Shown here: positions 36,917 through 46,165 of the stretch, piece after piece
How positions within the stretch are numbered: position 1 is the first letter of the stretch
Layout: each line of letters opens with the position of its first letter
Source: Brucella thiophenivorans
GTDB taxonomy: Bacteria; Pseudomonadota; Alphaproteobacteria; Rhizobiales; Rhizobiaceae
DNA: 57,973 nt
Direction: 5' to 3'
Assembly: GCF_002252445.1 (NCBI RefSeq)
Contig: NZ_NNRJ01000076.1
Location: 1-57,973, forward strand
Program-made: the position numbers and the translations under genes
The notes under the pieces: generated by a model
Database searches by the model: none
The model's input: the letters and a program-made list of their open reading frames with translations, nothing else
Told to the model about the DNA's origin: nothing

Positions 36917-36959
36917 TCATCCCGACAAGTGTGTAACGGCTTTCGGGCAAGACGTGCGA
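36917..36959. repeat. Degenerate REP-like unit
   Basis: CATCCCGACAAGTGTGTAAC, GGCTTTCGGG and GACGTGCG align with the gltB-upstream units with several substitutions. It lies between omp10 and the homospermidine synthase gene. Confidence 0.55.
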
Positions 36960-36969
36960 GAGAGAGACG

Positions 36970-36993
36970 ATTGCCCGACCGGAGCCGGGCAAT
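36970..36993 (-). terminator. GC-rich hairpin after the homospermidine synthase gene
   Basis: ATTGCCCG and CGGGCAAT form a perfect 8-bp stem around an 8-nt loop, 11 bp past the stop. There is no clear T run, so termination is likely but weak. Confidence 0.5.
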
Positions 36994-37003
36994 CCAACTT
37001 GTT

Positions 37004-38449
37004 TTATCGAACAAGAATATTACGGAACTGCCAAGGATCTTTGGTGTCTATGTCTTCTTCAAACAGCTTACCGCGACCTTCAAGCGGGTTCCAGTCGGTG
37101 TAATATCCCTTAACCGGGCCAAGGTAAGGCATTTGCACTTCAAGACAACGACGATAATCCATCTCGTCTGTCTCAACGATTCCGCTTTCAGGGTTTTCCA
37201 GCGCCCAAACCATCCCGGCCAGCACCGAAGACGAAACCTGCAAACCAGTCGCATTCTGATAGGGGGCCAATTTCCGCGCTTCTTCTACGCTTAGCTGCGA
37301 ACCATACCAGTACGCGTTTTTGTCATGACCATAGAGCAACACGCCAAGTTCGTCCGATCCGTCGAGTATCTCGGATTCGTCAAGCACATGCTGTGTGGGC
37401 TGTGCTTTGCCGTTTGCCCCGAACATTTCATCAAGTGATAGAATTGCATCGTTGCAAGGATGATAGGCGTAATTACAGGTTGGGCGGTATTCAAGTTTGC
37501 CCTTCTTGTTGCGCACAGTGAAGAAGTCGGCGATTGAAATCGCTTCATTATGCGTTACGAGCAAGCCAAACTGAGCGCCATGCGTCGGGCACCACGTGCG
37601 AATACGGGTGCTGCCCCCTGGTTGTTCGAGGAAGATGGCAGCCTTGTTGCCCTTTTTCTGCTTGCGGGCATTCTTAGGCTTCCAATTTTCATGGCTCCCC
37701 CAACCAAGTTCTGCCGGCTGCAAACCTTCAGCGATAAAGCCTTCTACAGACCAGGTATTCCAGAATGTATTGAAAGGCTTCGGCTCTTTTGCGCGCTGGG
37801 TATCCCGTTCGGCAATGTGAACGCCTTTTACGCCAGCCTTTTTCATCAGCCTTGCCCAGCCGTGACGGTCATCTGACGCGGGTTCTTCAAATTCAAGCTT
37901 GAGCTCGGTCGCGAGATCAACCAGCGCCTTTTTTACAAACCACGACACCATACCCGGATTTGCGCCACAGCAGGAAACAGCCGTGGGACCGCCAGGATGT
38001 TTACGCTTTTCAGCCCGTACCGTTTCGCGCAAGGCATAGTTTGTGCGCGACGCATTGTCGGCCTTTTCATCGAAATAGAAACCAAACCATGGCTCGACCA
38101 CCGTGTCGATATAAAGCGCACCGTGCTCACGGCTGAAGCGCAAAAGATCGAGCGAACCTGTATCAATCGATAGATTAACGATGAAAGGCTGACCGCCACC
38201 ATCGTTCAACAGCGGCTCAAGCATTTGTTTGTAGTTTTCGGGACTGATGGCTTCATTGATGAAACGAATCTTCTTTTCATCAAGAATTTTGCGGTTCTTA
38301 TCCGATGGGTCGATGACCACCATACGGGATCTGTCGAATTTGAAGTGGCGTTCGATCAGTGGCAGGGTACCGCGCCCGATCGAGCCAAAGCCGATCATGA
38401 TAAGAGGGCCGGTAATTTCTCCATAGACTGGCCATTTCGCTTTCGCCAT
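37004..38449 (-). CDS. hss: Homospermidine synthase
   Basis: The 481-residue NAD-dependent enzyme makes sym-homospermidine from putrescine, a major polyamine in many alphaproteobacteria. The Rossmann motif is MIGFGSIGRGTLPLIERHF. VVIDPSDKNRKILDE, VEPWFGFYFDEK, SCCGANPGMVSWFVKKAL and VVEPW-type blocks fit the saccharopine-dehydrogenase-like family of bacterial HSS. Length is typical. A GAAAG-rich purine tract upstream serves as ribosome-binding site. It stands alone. Confidence 0.93.
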   Translation of the reverse strand: MAKAKWPVYGEITGPLIMIGFGSIGRGTLPLIERHFKFDRSRMVVIDPSDKNRKILDEKKIRFINEAISPENYKQMLEPLLNDGGGQPFIVNLSIDTGSLDLLRFSREHGALYIDTVVEPWFGFYFDEKADNASRTNYALRETVRAEKRKHPGGPTAVSCCGANPGMVSWFVKKALVDLATELKLEFEEPASDDRHGWARLMKKAGVKGVHIAERDTQRAKEPKPFNTFWNTWSVEGFIAEGLQPAELGWGSHENWKPKNARKQKKGNKAAIFLEQPGGSTRIRTWCPTHGAQFGLLVTHNEAISIADFFTVRNKKGKLEYRPTCNYAYHPCNDAILSLDEMFGANGKAQPTQHVLDESEILDGSDELGVLLYGHDKNAYWYGSQLSVEEARKLAPYQNATGLQVSSSVLAGMVWALENPESGIVETDEMDYRRCLEVQMPYLGPVKGYYTDWNPLEGRGKLFEEDIDTKDPWQFRNILVR

Positions 38450-38588
38450 TTTCTTTCTCTCTCCTGCTGCAAGGATGCAGCGCTTGGCATTTCCGGGATG
38501 CGGAACTGCTCATTCTGTCACGATAGCACAGGTTCATAGAAAGAAAGAAACGTCACAAGCCTATGACATGAATACGTGTTTAACGAAT

Positions 38589-39269
38589 TTACACTGTTAC
38601 TAATTTTGCGAGGATCATGCCCCGCAAGGAATTGCCGATAAGAATGTTGCGCGCACTTGCAAGATCGCTGAGCTTAACCGGCCCTTCCTGGACCACATCA
38701 TTGTTTAGAAGTTCACGCCGTAGCACACCTTCCAGCAAGCCACAGGAAAGGGCTGGGGTGATGCATTTGGCACCGCCAACATCAAGGAAAATCGATGTTA
38801 TTGTGCCTTCGCAGACCTCATCACGATCATTAAGCAGGATAACTTCGTCAATTTCGGCGGTCGAATATTCTTCGCGTGCGCTAATATAGACCTGTCGCCG
38901 TGTCGTCTTATGCCGCAGCAGGGGATCGTTGTGGTTAAGACGACTGCGGGCAACCGCGATGCGCCAAACGGTCTGCGGTTGTAGCGGCTCATAGGGTAGG
39001 GCCGTGATATTAACCAGACCGTCGGGTGCGAGTGTCAGCCGCAGCCTGAGCGGGTTTTCGCCTGCGCAGATTTCGGTAATTTTCTGGTGAACGGCCTCCA
39101 TATTGTAAAGAAAGCCGAGTTCACGCGCAGAGTTTTCAAGGCGCGCCATATGCAGATCGAAACGCAGGATGCCGGAAAGCGGCTCCCAGCGCATTGTTTC
39201 GATCAGTTGATAATCGGGTTGCACATTGCTGGCACCTGACCCGTCGCGAACTGCGCTTTCAGAAGGCAT
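38589..39269 (-). CDS. pabC: Class IV aminotransferase, 4-amino-4-deoxychorismate lyase (PabC type)
   Basis: The 226-residue fold-type IV PLP protein shows LIETMRWEPLSGILRFDLHM at the start, HKTTRRQVYISAREE (cofactor Lys in HKT) and DEVCEGTITSIFLDV. The pairing with pabB indicates release of p-aminobenzoate from aminodeoxychorismate for folate. The ATG at 39269 overlaps pabB by 67 bp; a GTG at 39221 would shorten the overlap and matches the conserved part better, so the true start is uncertain. Confidence 0.85.
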   Translation of the reverse strand: MPSESAVRDGSGASNVQPDYQLIETMRWEPLSGILRFDLHMARLENSARELGFLYNMEAVHQKITEICAGENPLRLRLTLAPDGLVNITALPYEPLQPQTVWRIAVARSRLNHNDPLLRHKTTRRQVYISAREEYSTAEIDEVILLNDRDEVCEGTITSIFLDVGGAKCITPALSCGLLEGVLRRELLNNDVVQEGPVKLSDLASARNILIGNSLRGMILAKLVTV

Positions 39270-40375
39270 TCCTCATACTCCGCTTGCGCTGTGGAATCGA
39301 AAACCACACCACCCCCGACATTGAAAATTGCACGATTTTGGCTTTGAAGCGAGAGCGTTCGAATGGCGACATTGAAACGCATGCGTCCGCCGGGTTCAAT
39401 CCAGCCCAAGGAACCGCAGTAAATATCGCGTGGTCCGGTTTCCAGCTTTCGTAGAATTTCCATTGAGCTGATTTTGGGAGCGCCAGTGATTGAGCCGCAG
39501 GGAAATAGTGCCGTAAAAAGCGCACGCAAGGAAAGGTCGGGCTTTAGTTTTGCGCGCACACGGCTGATCATCTGATGCACAGTTGGATAGGTTTCCACCC
39601 GGAAAAGTTCGGGCACATCAAGCGAACTTACTTCGCTTATCAGCGAAATGTCATTGCGCAGCAGATCGACAATCATGCGGTTTTCCGCCTGATTCTTTGG
39701 GTCGTGCATCAGAAACTGGCGGTTTTTCTCGTCTTCCTCAGGTGTCGCCCCGCGCGGCATGGTGCCCTTCATGGGATGCGTTTCGATAAAGCCGTCAGCA
39801 TCGACCTCAAAGAAAAGTTCCGGTGATCGCGACAGAACAATCGGACCACCGAGATCGCAATAGGTTGCGTAGCGAACCGGCTGGCGTTTTGCGAGTTTGT
39901 TAAACAGCACCAGAGGATCGCCGTCCCATGCAGCACTGATCCGAAAAGTCAGATTGCCCTGATAGCAATCGCCCTCGCGCAAATGCCGGTGCAACCGCTC
40001 AAAACGCGGTGCATAATCCTCGAATGACCATTCAGCTACTGGTTCGCGGAGATAAGTGATGTCGTCGTCGCCGCGATGATGCAAAGTCTCATCGGATGGA
40101 CCGTCGAAAACACCAAAGCAAATGAGCGGCGCTTGTCGTCCATCCGGCAATAACGGCCGCAGTTTTGGCTCAAGCAGGTATCCTGCCTCATAGGAAAGAT
40201 AGCCTGCGAGCCATTTCCCATCGTCATGCGCGCGCTGCAAGTCTTCCCATGCGGCATCGAATTCTTCCGGCTTATTGGCGTGAATAATGGCAGAAGGGGC
40301 CGTGAAGAAAACTTCACGACCCACCTTATCGTCCCGAAAAAGGACGCTCGGCCTATTCAAACCCTTGTGGGTCAC
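39203..40375 (-). CDS. pabB: Aminodeoxychorismate synthase component I
   Basis: The 390-residue chorismate-binding enzyme carries HPMKGTMPRGATPEEDEKNR, NRMIVDLLRNDIS, FPCGSITGAPKISSMEIL and GWIEPGGRMRFNVAIRTL, the canonical catalytic blocks. It adds ammonia to chorismate to make 4-amino-4-deoxychorismate for folate. The start is a GTG at 40375, 8 bp after the pepF stop, so translation is probably coupled. pabA is not in the window. Confidence 0.93.
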   Translation of the reverse strand: MTHKGLNRPSVLFRDDKVGREVFFTAPSAIIHANKPEEFDAAWEDLQRAHDDGKWLAGYLSYEAGYLLEPKLRPLLPDGRQAPLICFGVFDGPSDETLHHRGDDDITYLREPVAEWSFEDYAPRFERLHRHLREGDCYQGNLTFRISAAWDGDPLVLFNKLAKRQPVRYATYCDLGGPIVLSRSPELFFEVDADGFIETHPMKGTMPRGATPEEDEKNRQFLMHDPKNQAENRMIVDLLRNDISLISEVSSLDVPELFRVETYPTVHQMISRVRAKLKPDLSLRALFTALFPCGSITGAPKISSMEILRKLETGPRDIYCGSLGWIEPGGRMRFNVAIRTLSLQSQNRAIFNVGGGVVFDSTAQAEYEECLLKAQFATGQVPAMCNPIIN

Positions 40376-40383
40376 GAACTTGC

Positions 40384-42258
40384 TCAGTTTTCCATGGCTT
40401 CGAGTTCGTCGATGATCCCTTCGATCACCGACAGGCCCTTGCTCCAGAAATCGGGATCGGTCGCATCAAGACCAAATGGTGCCAACAGTTCTTTGTGATG
40501 CTTGGTGCCACCGGCTTTGAGCAGATCGAAATACTTCTGCTGGAAACCTTTTTCCGAGTTCTGATAGACGGCATAAAGCGAGTTTACCAGACAATCGCCG
40601 AATGCATAGGCATAGACATAGAACGGCGAATGGATGAAGTGAGGAATGTAAGTCCAGAATGTTTCGTAACCCGGATTGAGATGCACCGCATCGCCTAGGC
40701 TTTCGCGCTGCACATCCATCCAGATTTCACCGATGCGTTCGGCTGTCAATTCGCCTTCGCGACGTTCGGTGTGAATGCGGCGCTCAAACTGATAAAAGGC
40801 GATTTGGCGCACGACTGTATTGATCATGTCCTCGGCTTTTTGAGCCAGCATGGCCTTTCGCTCACGCTTGTCCTTGGTGCGCTCAAGCAGCGAACGGAAG
40901 GTGAGCATTTCACCGAATACGGAAGCAGTTTCTGCAAGCGTGAGCGGCGTCGATGCCATCAATGCACCTTGTCCACCGGCTAGCACCTGATGCACACCGT
41001 GGCCAAGTTCGTGAGCCAGCGTCATCACATCGCGCGGCTTGCCCATATAGTTGAGCAGAACGTAAGGATGGGCGGAAGGTACGGTTGGATGCGCGAAAGC
41101 GCCCGGTGCCTTGCCCGGACGCACAGGCGCGTCGATCCAGTTCTTGTCAAAGAAATCCTGCGCGATAGCGGCCATTTCGGGAGCGAAATTTCCGTAGGCC
41201 GAAAGCACGGTCTCGCGCGCTTCATCCCATGAAATCAGTGCTTGCGGCGTTTCCGGCAGCGGTGCGTTGCGATCCCAATTCTCAAGTTTTTCAAGGCCCA
41301 GCCACTTGGCTTTCAAGGCATAATAACGGTGCGAAAGTCGCGGATAGGCGTCTTCAACAGCCCTGGCCAGCGCATCCACCACTTCGCGCTCCACGCGATT
41401 TGCAAGGTGGCGGCTGTCTGCAATATCTTCAAACCCACGCCATCGATCGGAGATTTCCTTGTCCTTGGCCAGCGTATTGGTGATCAGCGTGAAAGTGCGT
41501 AGATTTGCGCCAAAGGTTTTGGCGAGCGCTTCGGACGCCTTTTTGCGCACTGCACCATTCGAATCCTGCAACAGATTAAGCGCCTGCTCGATAGCGAGTT
41601 CTTCACCATCAATCTCAAATCGCAGGCTTGACATGGTTTCATCGAAAAGCCGGTTCCATGCGCTATAGCCGGTGATCGACTTCTCATGAAAAAGCTGTTC
41701 GAGCTTATCTTCCAACTCATAGGGCTTGTCGAGACGCAGATCTTCCAGCCACGGACGGTAATGACCGATTGCCGGATTGGCGCTCATCGCCGTTTCCAGC
41801 ACAGAATCATCAATGCGGTTGATTTCGAGGCTGAAGAAAATCAGCGGGGTATTTGCGTCTGTCAGCTTCTGCTGCACATCGCCAAAAAGCTTCATGCGTT
41901 TGGGGTCGGTCGTGTCGCCATAATAATAAAGGCCAGCGAAAGACGCGATGCGCCCCATCACTTCGCTTAAGCCTTCATATTCCTTGATCGCTTGCGCAAA
42001 ATTGCCGCCATCGGACTTCGCCGCTTCTTCGCCAAGCTTGCCTTTCCAGCGCGCTTCAAAGTCTTTTGCAACTTTTGCCGCTTTTTCGAGATCGGCCTTC
42101 AACTCGGCGCTCTCGGCAGAAGGATAAAGATCGGCCAGATTCCATTCCGGCAATTCTCCAAGCTCTGTCTTTATCGCAGCAGCCGTATCTCCGGCTGGTA
42201 TATGAAGGACAGCGTCAGATGTGACAGGCTTTGAAAAACGGTTCGTGATAGTGGTCAT
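40384..42258 (-). CDS. pepF: Oligoendopeptidase F (M3B zinc peptidase)
   Basis: The 624-residue cytoplasmic metallopeptidase has zinc motif LAHELGHGVHQVLA with the downstream Glu in TLAETASVFGEMLTF, and the C-terminal HLNPGYETFWTYIPHFIHSP segment typical of PepF. It degrades short peptides. ATG at 42258 has AGGAGA 6 nt upstream; the frame reaches 42288 without better signals. It heads the tight pepF-pabB-pabC operon, an association without an obvious metabolic reason. Confidence 0.94.
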   Translation of the reverse strand: MTTITNRFSKPVTSDAVLHIPAGDTAAAIKTELGELPEWNLADLYPSAESAELKADLEKAAKVAKDFEARWKGKLGEEAAKSDGGNFAQAIKEYEGLSEVMGRIASFAGLYYYGDTTDPKRMKLFGDVQQKLTDANTPLIFFSLEINRIDDSVLETAMSANPAIGHYRPWLEDLRLDKPYELEDKLEQLFHEKSITGYSAWNRLFDETMSSLRFEIDGEELAIEQALNLLQDSNGAVRKKASEALAKTFGANLRTFTLITNTLAKDKEISDRWRGFEDIADSRHLANRVEREVVDALARAVEDAYPRLSHRYYALKAKWLGLEKLENWDRNAPLPETPQALISWDEARETVLSAYGNFAPEMAAIAQDFFDKNWIDAPVRPGKAPGAFAHPTVPSAHPYVLLNYMGKPRDVMTLAHELGHGVHQVLAGGQGALMASTPLTLAETASVFGEMLTFRSLLERTKDKRERKAMLAQKAEDMINTVVRQIAFYQFERRIHTERREGELTAERIGEIWMDVQRESLGDAVHLNPGYETFWTYIPHFIHSPFYVYAYAFGDCLVNSLYAVYQNSEKGFQQKYFDLLKAGGTKHHKELLAPFGLDATDPDFWSKGLSVIEGIIDELEAMEN

Positions 42259-42477
42259 TGGCATTCTCCTGTTGTCCTCTTCTCGCATGTCTTTTTCTTG
42301 TCGCCAAGGGGTGTGCGTTCAGTTCAGAAAAGCGCCACTATTCTGAGGAATATATGCAAAATGCGCGCATTGGGCTTGCATTGGTAAGGTGTGGTGTTTC
42401 AAAAAAAGTGCCTGAAATATGTTCAGTACAATATATTGGGGTATTCCGGCATATACACCGCTGGTAGTAGAGCATCG

Positions 42478-43962
42478 ATGAGTACGCGTATCCTCATAGC
42501 GGATGATGATCCGATACAATGCCGCAACCTTGAGGCGGCAGTCCTGCGCATGGGCTATCGCACTATTCTTGCAGACGGCGGGATAAGTGCGCTTGGATTT
42601 ATCGGCAGTCGCAAAGACATTGCGCTGATCCTTCTTGATCTCGCCATGCCGGATATGGATGGTTGCGCGGTTCTTGCGAGAATGCGTGAAGCTGGCATCC
42701 ACACACCTGTCATCGCTCTCGTGCAGAATGGCAATATGGATAAAGCCATGCAGGCGATCCGGCTAGGTGCTGTCGACTTTCTGACGAAACCTGTGGCTTT
42801 TGAGCGTGTGCAGGTCTCAATCGCCAATGCGTTCAAACTTGATTCGCTGACGCAAGAGCTCAACCGCACCCGTTCTTATGATAAATCGCATATTCTGCTT
42901 GCAGAGATGGTCTCGAAAAGCCGATCGATGGAAAAGGTCGTAACACTGGCTCGTCGTGTGACGCAGCTTGATACGCCATTGCTTGTTGAAGGCGAAGTCG
43001 GAACGGGCAAGGAAACGCTTGCGCGGGCTATCAGTAGTGGCGGTCAGCGCTGGCAAGGGCCATTCATATCTATTGATTGCCGCTCGCTGGCAAAGCAAAA
43101 TGCCGATGAAGTGTTGTTCGGACAATCGGATATGAATCTCGCACTTAAGACGGGCACTGCACCCATCCAGATCGCGGGTAAATTTGCCGAAGCACAAGGC
43201 GGCACTTTGTTTTTTGATGAGATAAGCGCTTTGTCATATCGGACGCAGCTTCGTGTGTTCGAAATGATGCAGGCTTCTCAACTCTCCGACACGCGCATTA
43301 TTGCATCCAACAGCCATTCGCTGGTCGAGCTCGTGCATATGGGACGGTTTCATCCCGGTCTTTATCATCTTGTTTCATCGTTTTTGATTGAAATGCCTCT
43401 GCTTAAAGACCGTGTTGAGGATATTCCAATTCTCGCGCATCAGTTCCTCATGCATTTTGCGAGCGAAGAAAGGCTCAGCCATATCACTGGTATCACTCCA
43501 TATGTGCTGGAAAGCCTCAAGGCCTATCATTGGCCGGGCAATGTGCGCGAGCTTAAAAATGCCATCTATCATGCCGTTCTTCTATGCGAGGAACATGCGC
43601 TTACCATTCGCGATTTTCGTCATCTTGGGTTTGAAGGCGGAACAGTCCCGGTCCAAAGTAATGACAATGCGTTTCTAAATCAGACATATGTCAACGGTTT
43701 TGGCTCACGCTCTATAAGCGGTATCACAACCGAGGGAGAAGTACGTACACTTGCTTCGACCGAAGAAGACATGATCCGCTTCGCGATTGCCCATTATGAT
43801 GGTCATATCAGTGAGGTTGCGCGCCGCTTGGGTATCGGAAGGACCACCCTTTATCGAAAACTGAAAGAATATGGCATCGATGTGGCGTCGATAGCTGGTA
43901 GAGGCGAATACGACACAAGTCCCGAAAATGATACCGGAAATGGCCGGGTTGTGAATGGTTGA
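42478..43962 (+). CDS. NtrC-like response regulator lacking GAFTGA
   Basis: The 494-residue protein has a receiver domain (Asp54 in LLDLAMPDMDG, Lys104 in LTKPV), an AAA+ domain (Walker A GEVGTGKE near residue 175, Walker B GGTLFFDEI near 243) and a Fis-type helix-turn-helix (ISEVARRLGIGRTTLYRKLK). The sigma-54 contact loop GAFTGA is replaced by DMNLALKTGTAPIQIAG, and the usual FREDLYYRL arginine segment reads FHPGLYHLV. It therefore probably cannot drive sigma-54 open-complex formation and may act with sigma-70 or as a repressor. No partner kinase is adjacent. The start at 42478 fits the receiver fold; the frame opens at 42391. Confidence 0.88.
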   Translation: MSTRILIADDDPIQCRNLEAAVLRMGYRTILADGGISALGFIGSRKDIALILLDLAMPDMDGCAVLARMREAGIHTPVIALVQNGNMDKAMQAIRLGAVDFLTKPVAFERVQVSIANAFKLDSLTQELNRTRSYDKSHILLAEMVSKSRSMEKVVTLARRVTQLDTPLLVEGEVGTGKETLARAISSGGQRWQGPFISIDCRSLAKQNADEVLFGQSDMNLALKTGTAPIQIAGKFAEAQGGTLFFDEISALSYRTQLRVFEMMQASQLSDTRIIASNSHSLVELVHMGRFHPGLYHLVSSFLIEMPLLKDRVEDIPILAHQFLMHFASEERLSHITGITPYVLESLKAYHWPGNVRELKNAIYHAVLLCEEHALTIRDFRHLGFEGGTVPVQSNDNAFLNQTYVNGFGSRSISGITTEGEVRTLASTEEDMIRFAIAHYDGHISEVARRLGIGRTTLYRKLKEYGIDVASIAGRGEYDTSPENDTGNGRVVNG

Positions 43963-44231
43963 ATTCACTTAACGCATTGAAAAACAATAGTTTATTGGAT
44001 TAACCTGTTGCTGTTGCCAGAATGTCAGCATCGAAGAAGATTGTTAATAATTTCTTTACCATACTAAAAATAGATGCGGTCGTGTGTCTTTTTTGCCATG
44101 GTGTCTCCTCATTTGTTGTTCACTAAGCGTCTATTAACCATTAAATCCGACAATCAGGGTTCTCGAATATTCACTTGTACGGTCTCTGATACGGCCCTTG
44201 GGCGGACAACACGGTAAGGCGATACGATTCA

Positions 44232-46103
44232 ATGAGCAGCATATCGACCATTAAAGCGCGCTTTGCGAAAGTCTGGACCAGGCTGTCCGTTTCGGTATTT
44301 GGGATTATTGCGGCTGCGCTTATGGCGCTGGCGCCATCGCAGGCATCGGCTGAAACCCGCACGTTAAAACTTTATTACGTGCACACCGGCGAAAAGGCGG
44401 AGATCACATTCAAGAAGAATGGCCGTTTCTTGCCGGATGGTCTCAAAAAGCTGAATGTTTTTTTGCGCGATTGGCGCCGCAACGAGCCGACCAGAATGGA
44501 TCCGCGTCTATTCGATCTGGTTTGGCAGGTTTATCGTTCCTCGGGTTCTAGCCAGTATATCACTGTTGTCTCCGCTTATCGTTCGCCTGCAACCAACAAC
44601 ATGTTGCGTTCCAAAACCAGTGGTGTGGCTAAGAAGAGCCAGCACACGCTTGGTCGCGCCATGGACTTTTTCATTCCCGGTGTTCCGCTTGCCAAATTGC
44701 GTGGCATTGGTATGCGCTACCAGATCGGCGGCGTTGGCTACTATCCTCGTTCAGGTTCTCCATTTGTGCATATGGACGTCGGCAATGTGCGCTCCTGGCC
44801 GCGTATGAGCCGCCGCGAACTTCTGGCATTGTTCCCGGATGGTAAAACGGCCCACCTTCCAGCTGATGGTAAGCCATTGCCCGGCTATCAGCAGGCACTT
44901 GCGATGATTGAAAGACAAAAAGCGAGTGGCGGCAGTGTCACGGTGGCAAGCAATTCGGCTCCGCGTAAGAGCAAGACACTCTTCGGCGCACTGTTTGGAG
45001 GTGGTGCTGATGAGGAAGAAGATAACAGCAACGATTCTGCGCCAGCACCAGCGACGGTTCGTCCAGCACGCGCAACACCGAGCCGTCAGGCTCCAGCAGT
45101 TACTCCACCTGCACCTGTCCAGCAGCCTGAAGCACTGATTGCATCCTTGCCAACGCGTGAGGCACCGGTGCCGATGCAGGCGCCGCGTCCAGAAGCAGCG
45201 GTTGCAGAACCGCAAGTTGAAGAAGCGCCCGTGGTTGCATTGAACATCCCGGTTCCCACGCGCAAGCCGGTGAATGCAGCGCAGGAAGCAATAGCACTTG
45301 CTGCGGCACAGCCTGCTGATGCCGTTGCGCAGGAAATCGCGGATGCGGGTGCCAATCCGCTCATGACAGGTTTTGTTCCAATTCCGTCATTGCGGCCACA
45401 GCAGGAAGCCGTGACACAGATTGCAGCCGCGGTCGTGCCGGGTGCTCGACCTGAACGTGATCAGCAAAATCCACAGGACGCGATTGCGCAACTCGTTAAC
45501 AATAATCCGGTTGTTGCATCAACTGCAGTTGCAGATGCCGGCAATGCTGCGGAGCAGGCCTCAGCAACCGCTTATCCGCTTCCTAAAGAGGCACCCCGCG
45601 CCAATACGCAATTGGCGATGGTCTCAAAACGAGATGAAATTGGCGAGCTGATTGCGCCGCCTGAAGACGACTTTGACATTGCGCCCGTTGCAGCAGCCAA
45701 GCCTGAGCCCGTAAAGATTGCGCCGGTTAAAACTGCATCGGTTGCCAAGACTGTAGCCACGCCACCCCGCCAGAATGTTGCATCCATTGGTCAGAACGTA
45801 AAAAGCATTGCTCGCTCATCAGGGAAGGGTGATCGTCATGTGGCAAGAGCGGCCTCTCGCCCAAGTCCGGTTGTGCAGCCTGCTGCAATGCCAGCTTCTG
45901 CGGTTGCTATGTCATCAGATTCGGTTTCGCAAACGTCCCCAGCGACCAACCCGGTTCTTCGTAACGATGCACTGCGTGCAGCACCTGCAATGGTTTACAC
46001 AGCTGGTTTCCAGCGTGGGGATCTGCCAAGCGAGCGCGCCAATGAGTTCAGCGGTAACGCCGTTACCTTCCTCACAGTTGCAAAGTTTACGGAAACCAAC
46101 TGA
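44232..46103 (+). CDS. DUF882 / peptidase M15-like envelope protein with long Pro-Ala tail
   Basis: The 623-residue protein begins with a signal peptide or anchor (VSVFGIIAAALMALAPSQAS). The M15_2/YcbK-like domain (residues about 45-205) contains VVSAYRSPATNNML, SQHTLGRAMDFFIPG and SPFVHMDVG, supplying His/Asp/His zinc ligands of D-alanyl peptidases. From about residue 240 to 560 it is low-complexity Pro/Ala/Val/Gln, likely a disordered spacer across the periplasm, and it ends in a short ordered segment (NEFSGNAVTFLTVAKF). It probably acts on peptidoglycan cross-links. A terminator follows. Confidence 0.85.
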   Translation: MSSISTIKARFAKVWTRLSVSVFGIIAAALMALAPSQASAETRTLKLYYVHTGEKAEITFKKNGRFLPDGLKKLNVFLRDWRRNEPTRMDPRLFDLVWQVYRSSGSSQYITVVSAYRSPATNNMLRSKTSGVAKKSQHTLGRAMDFFIPGVPLAKLRGIGMRYQIGGVGYYPRSGSPFVHMDVGNVRSWPRMSRRELLALFPDGKTAHLPADGKPLPGYQQALAMIERQKASGGSVTVASNSAPRKSKTLFGALFGGGADEEEDNSNDSAPAPATVRPARATPSRQAPAVTPPAPVQQPEALIASLPTREAPVPMQAPRPEAAVAEPQVEEAPVVALNIPVPTRKPVNAAQEAIALAAAQPADAVAQEIADAGANPLMTGFVPIPSLRPQQEAVTQIAAAVVPGARPERDQQNPQDAIAQLVNNNPVVASTAVADAGNAAEQASATAYPLPKEAPRANTQLAMVSKRDEIGELIAPPEDDFDIAPVAAAKPEPVKIAPVKTASVAKTVATPPRQNVASIGQNVKSIARSSGKGDRHVARAASRPSPVVQPAAMPASAVAMSSDSVSQTSPATNPVLRNDALRAAPAMVYTAGFQRGDLPSERANEFSGNAVTFLTVAKFTETN

Positions 46104-46120
46104 GCAGTTAAGAGATAAAG

Positions 46121-46146
46121 AAAAGGGGCCTTTAAGGCCCCTTTTC
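46121..46146. terminator. Terminator between the DUF882 gene and eda
   Basis: AAAAGGGGCC, TTTA loop and GGCCCCTTTT form a perfect stem with A/T runs on both sides between convergent genes. Confidence 0.92.
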
Positions 46147-46165
46147 TATTTCTACTATTTGCCTC

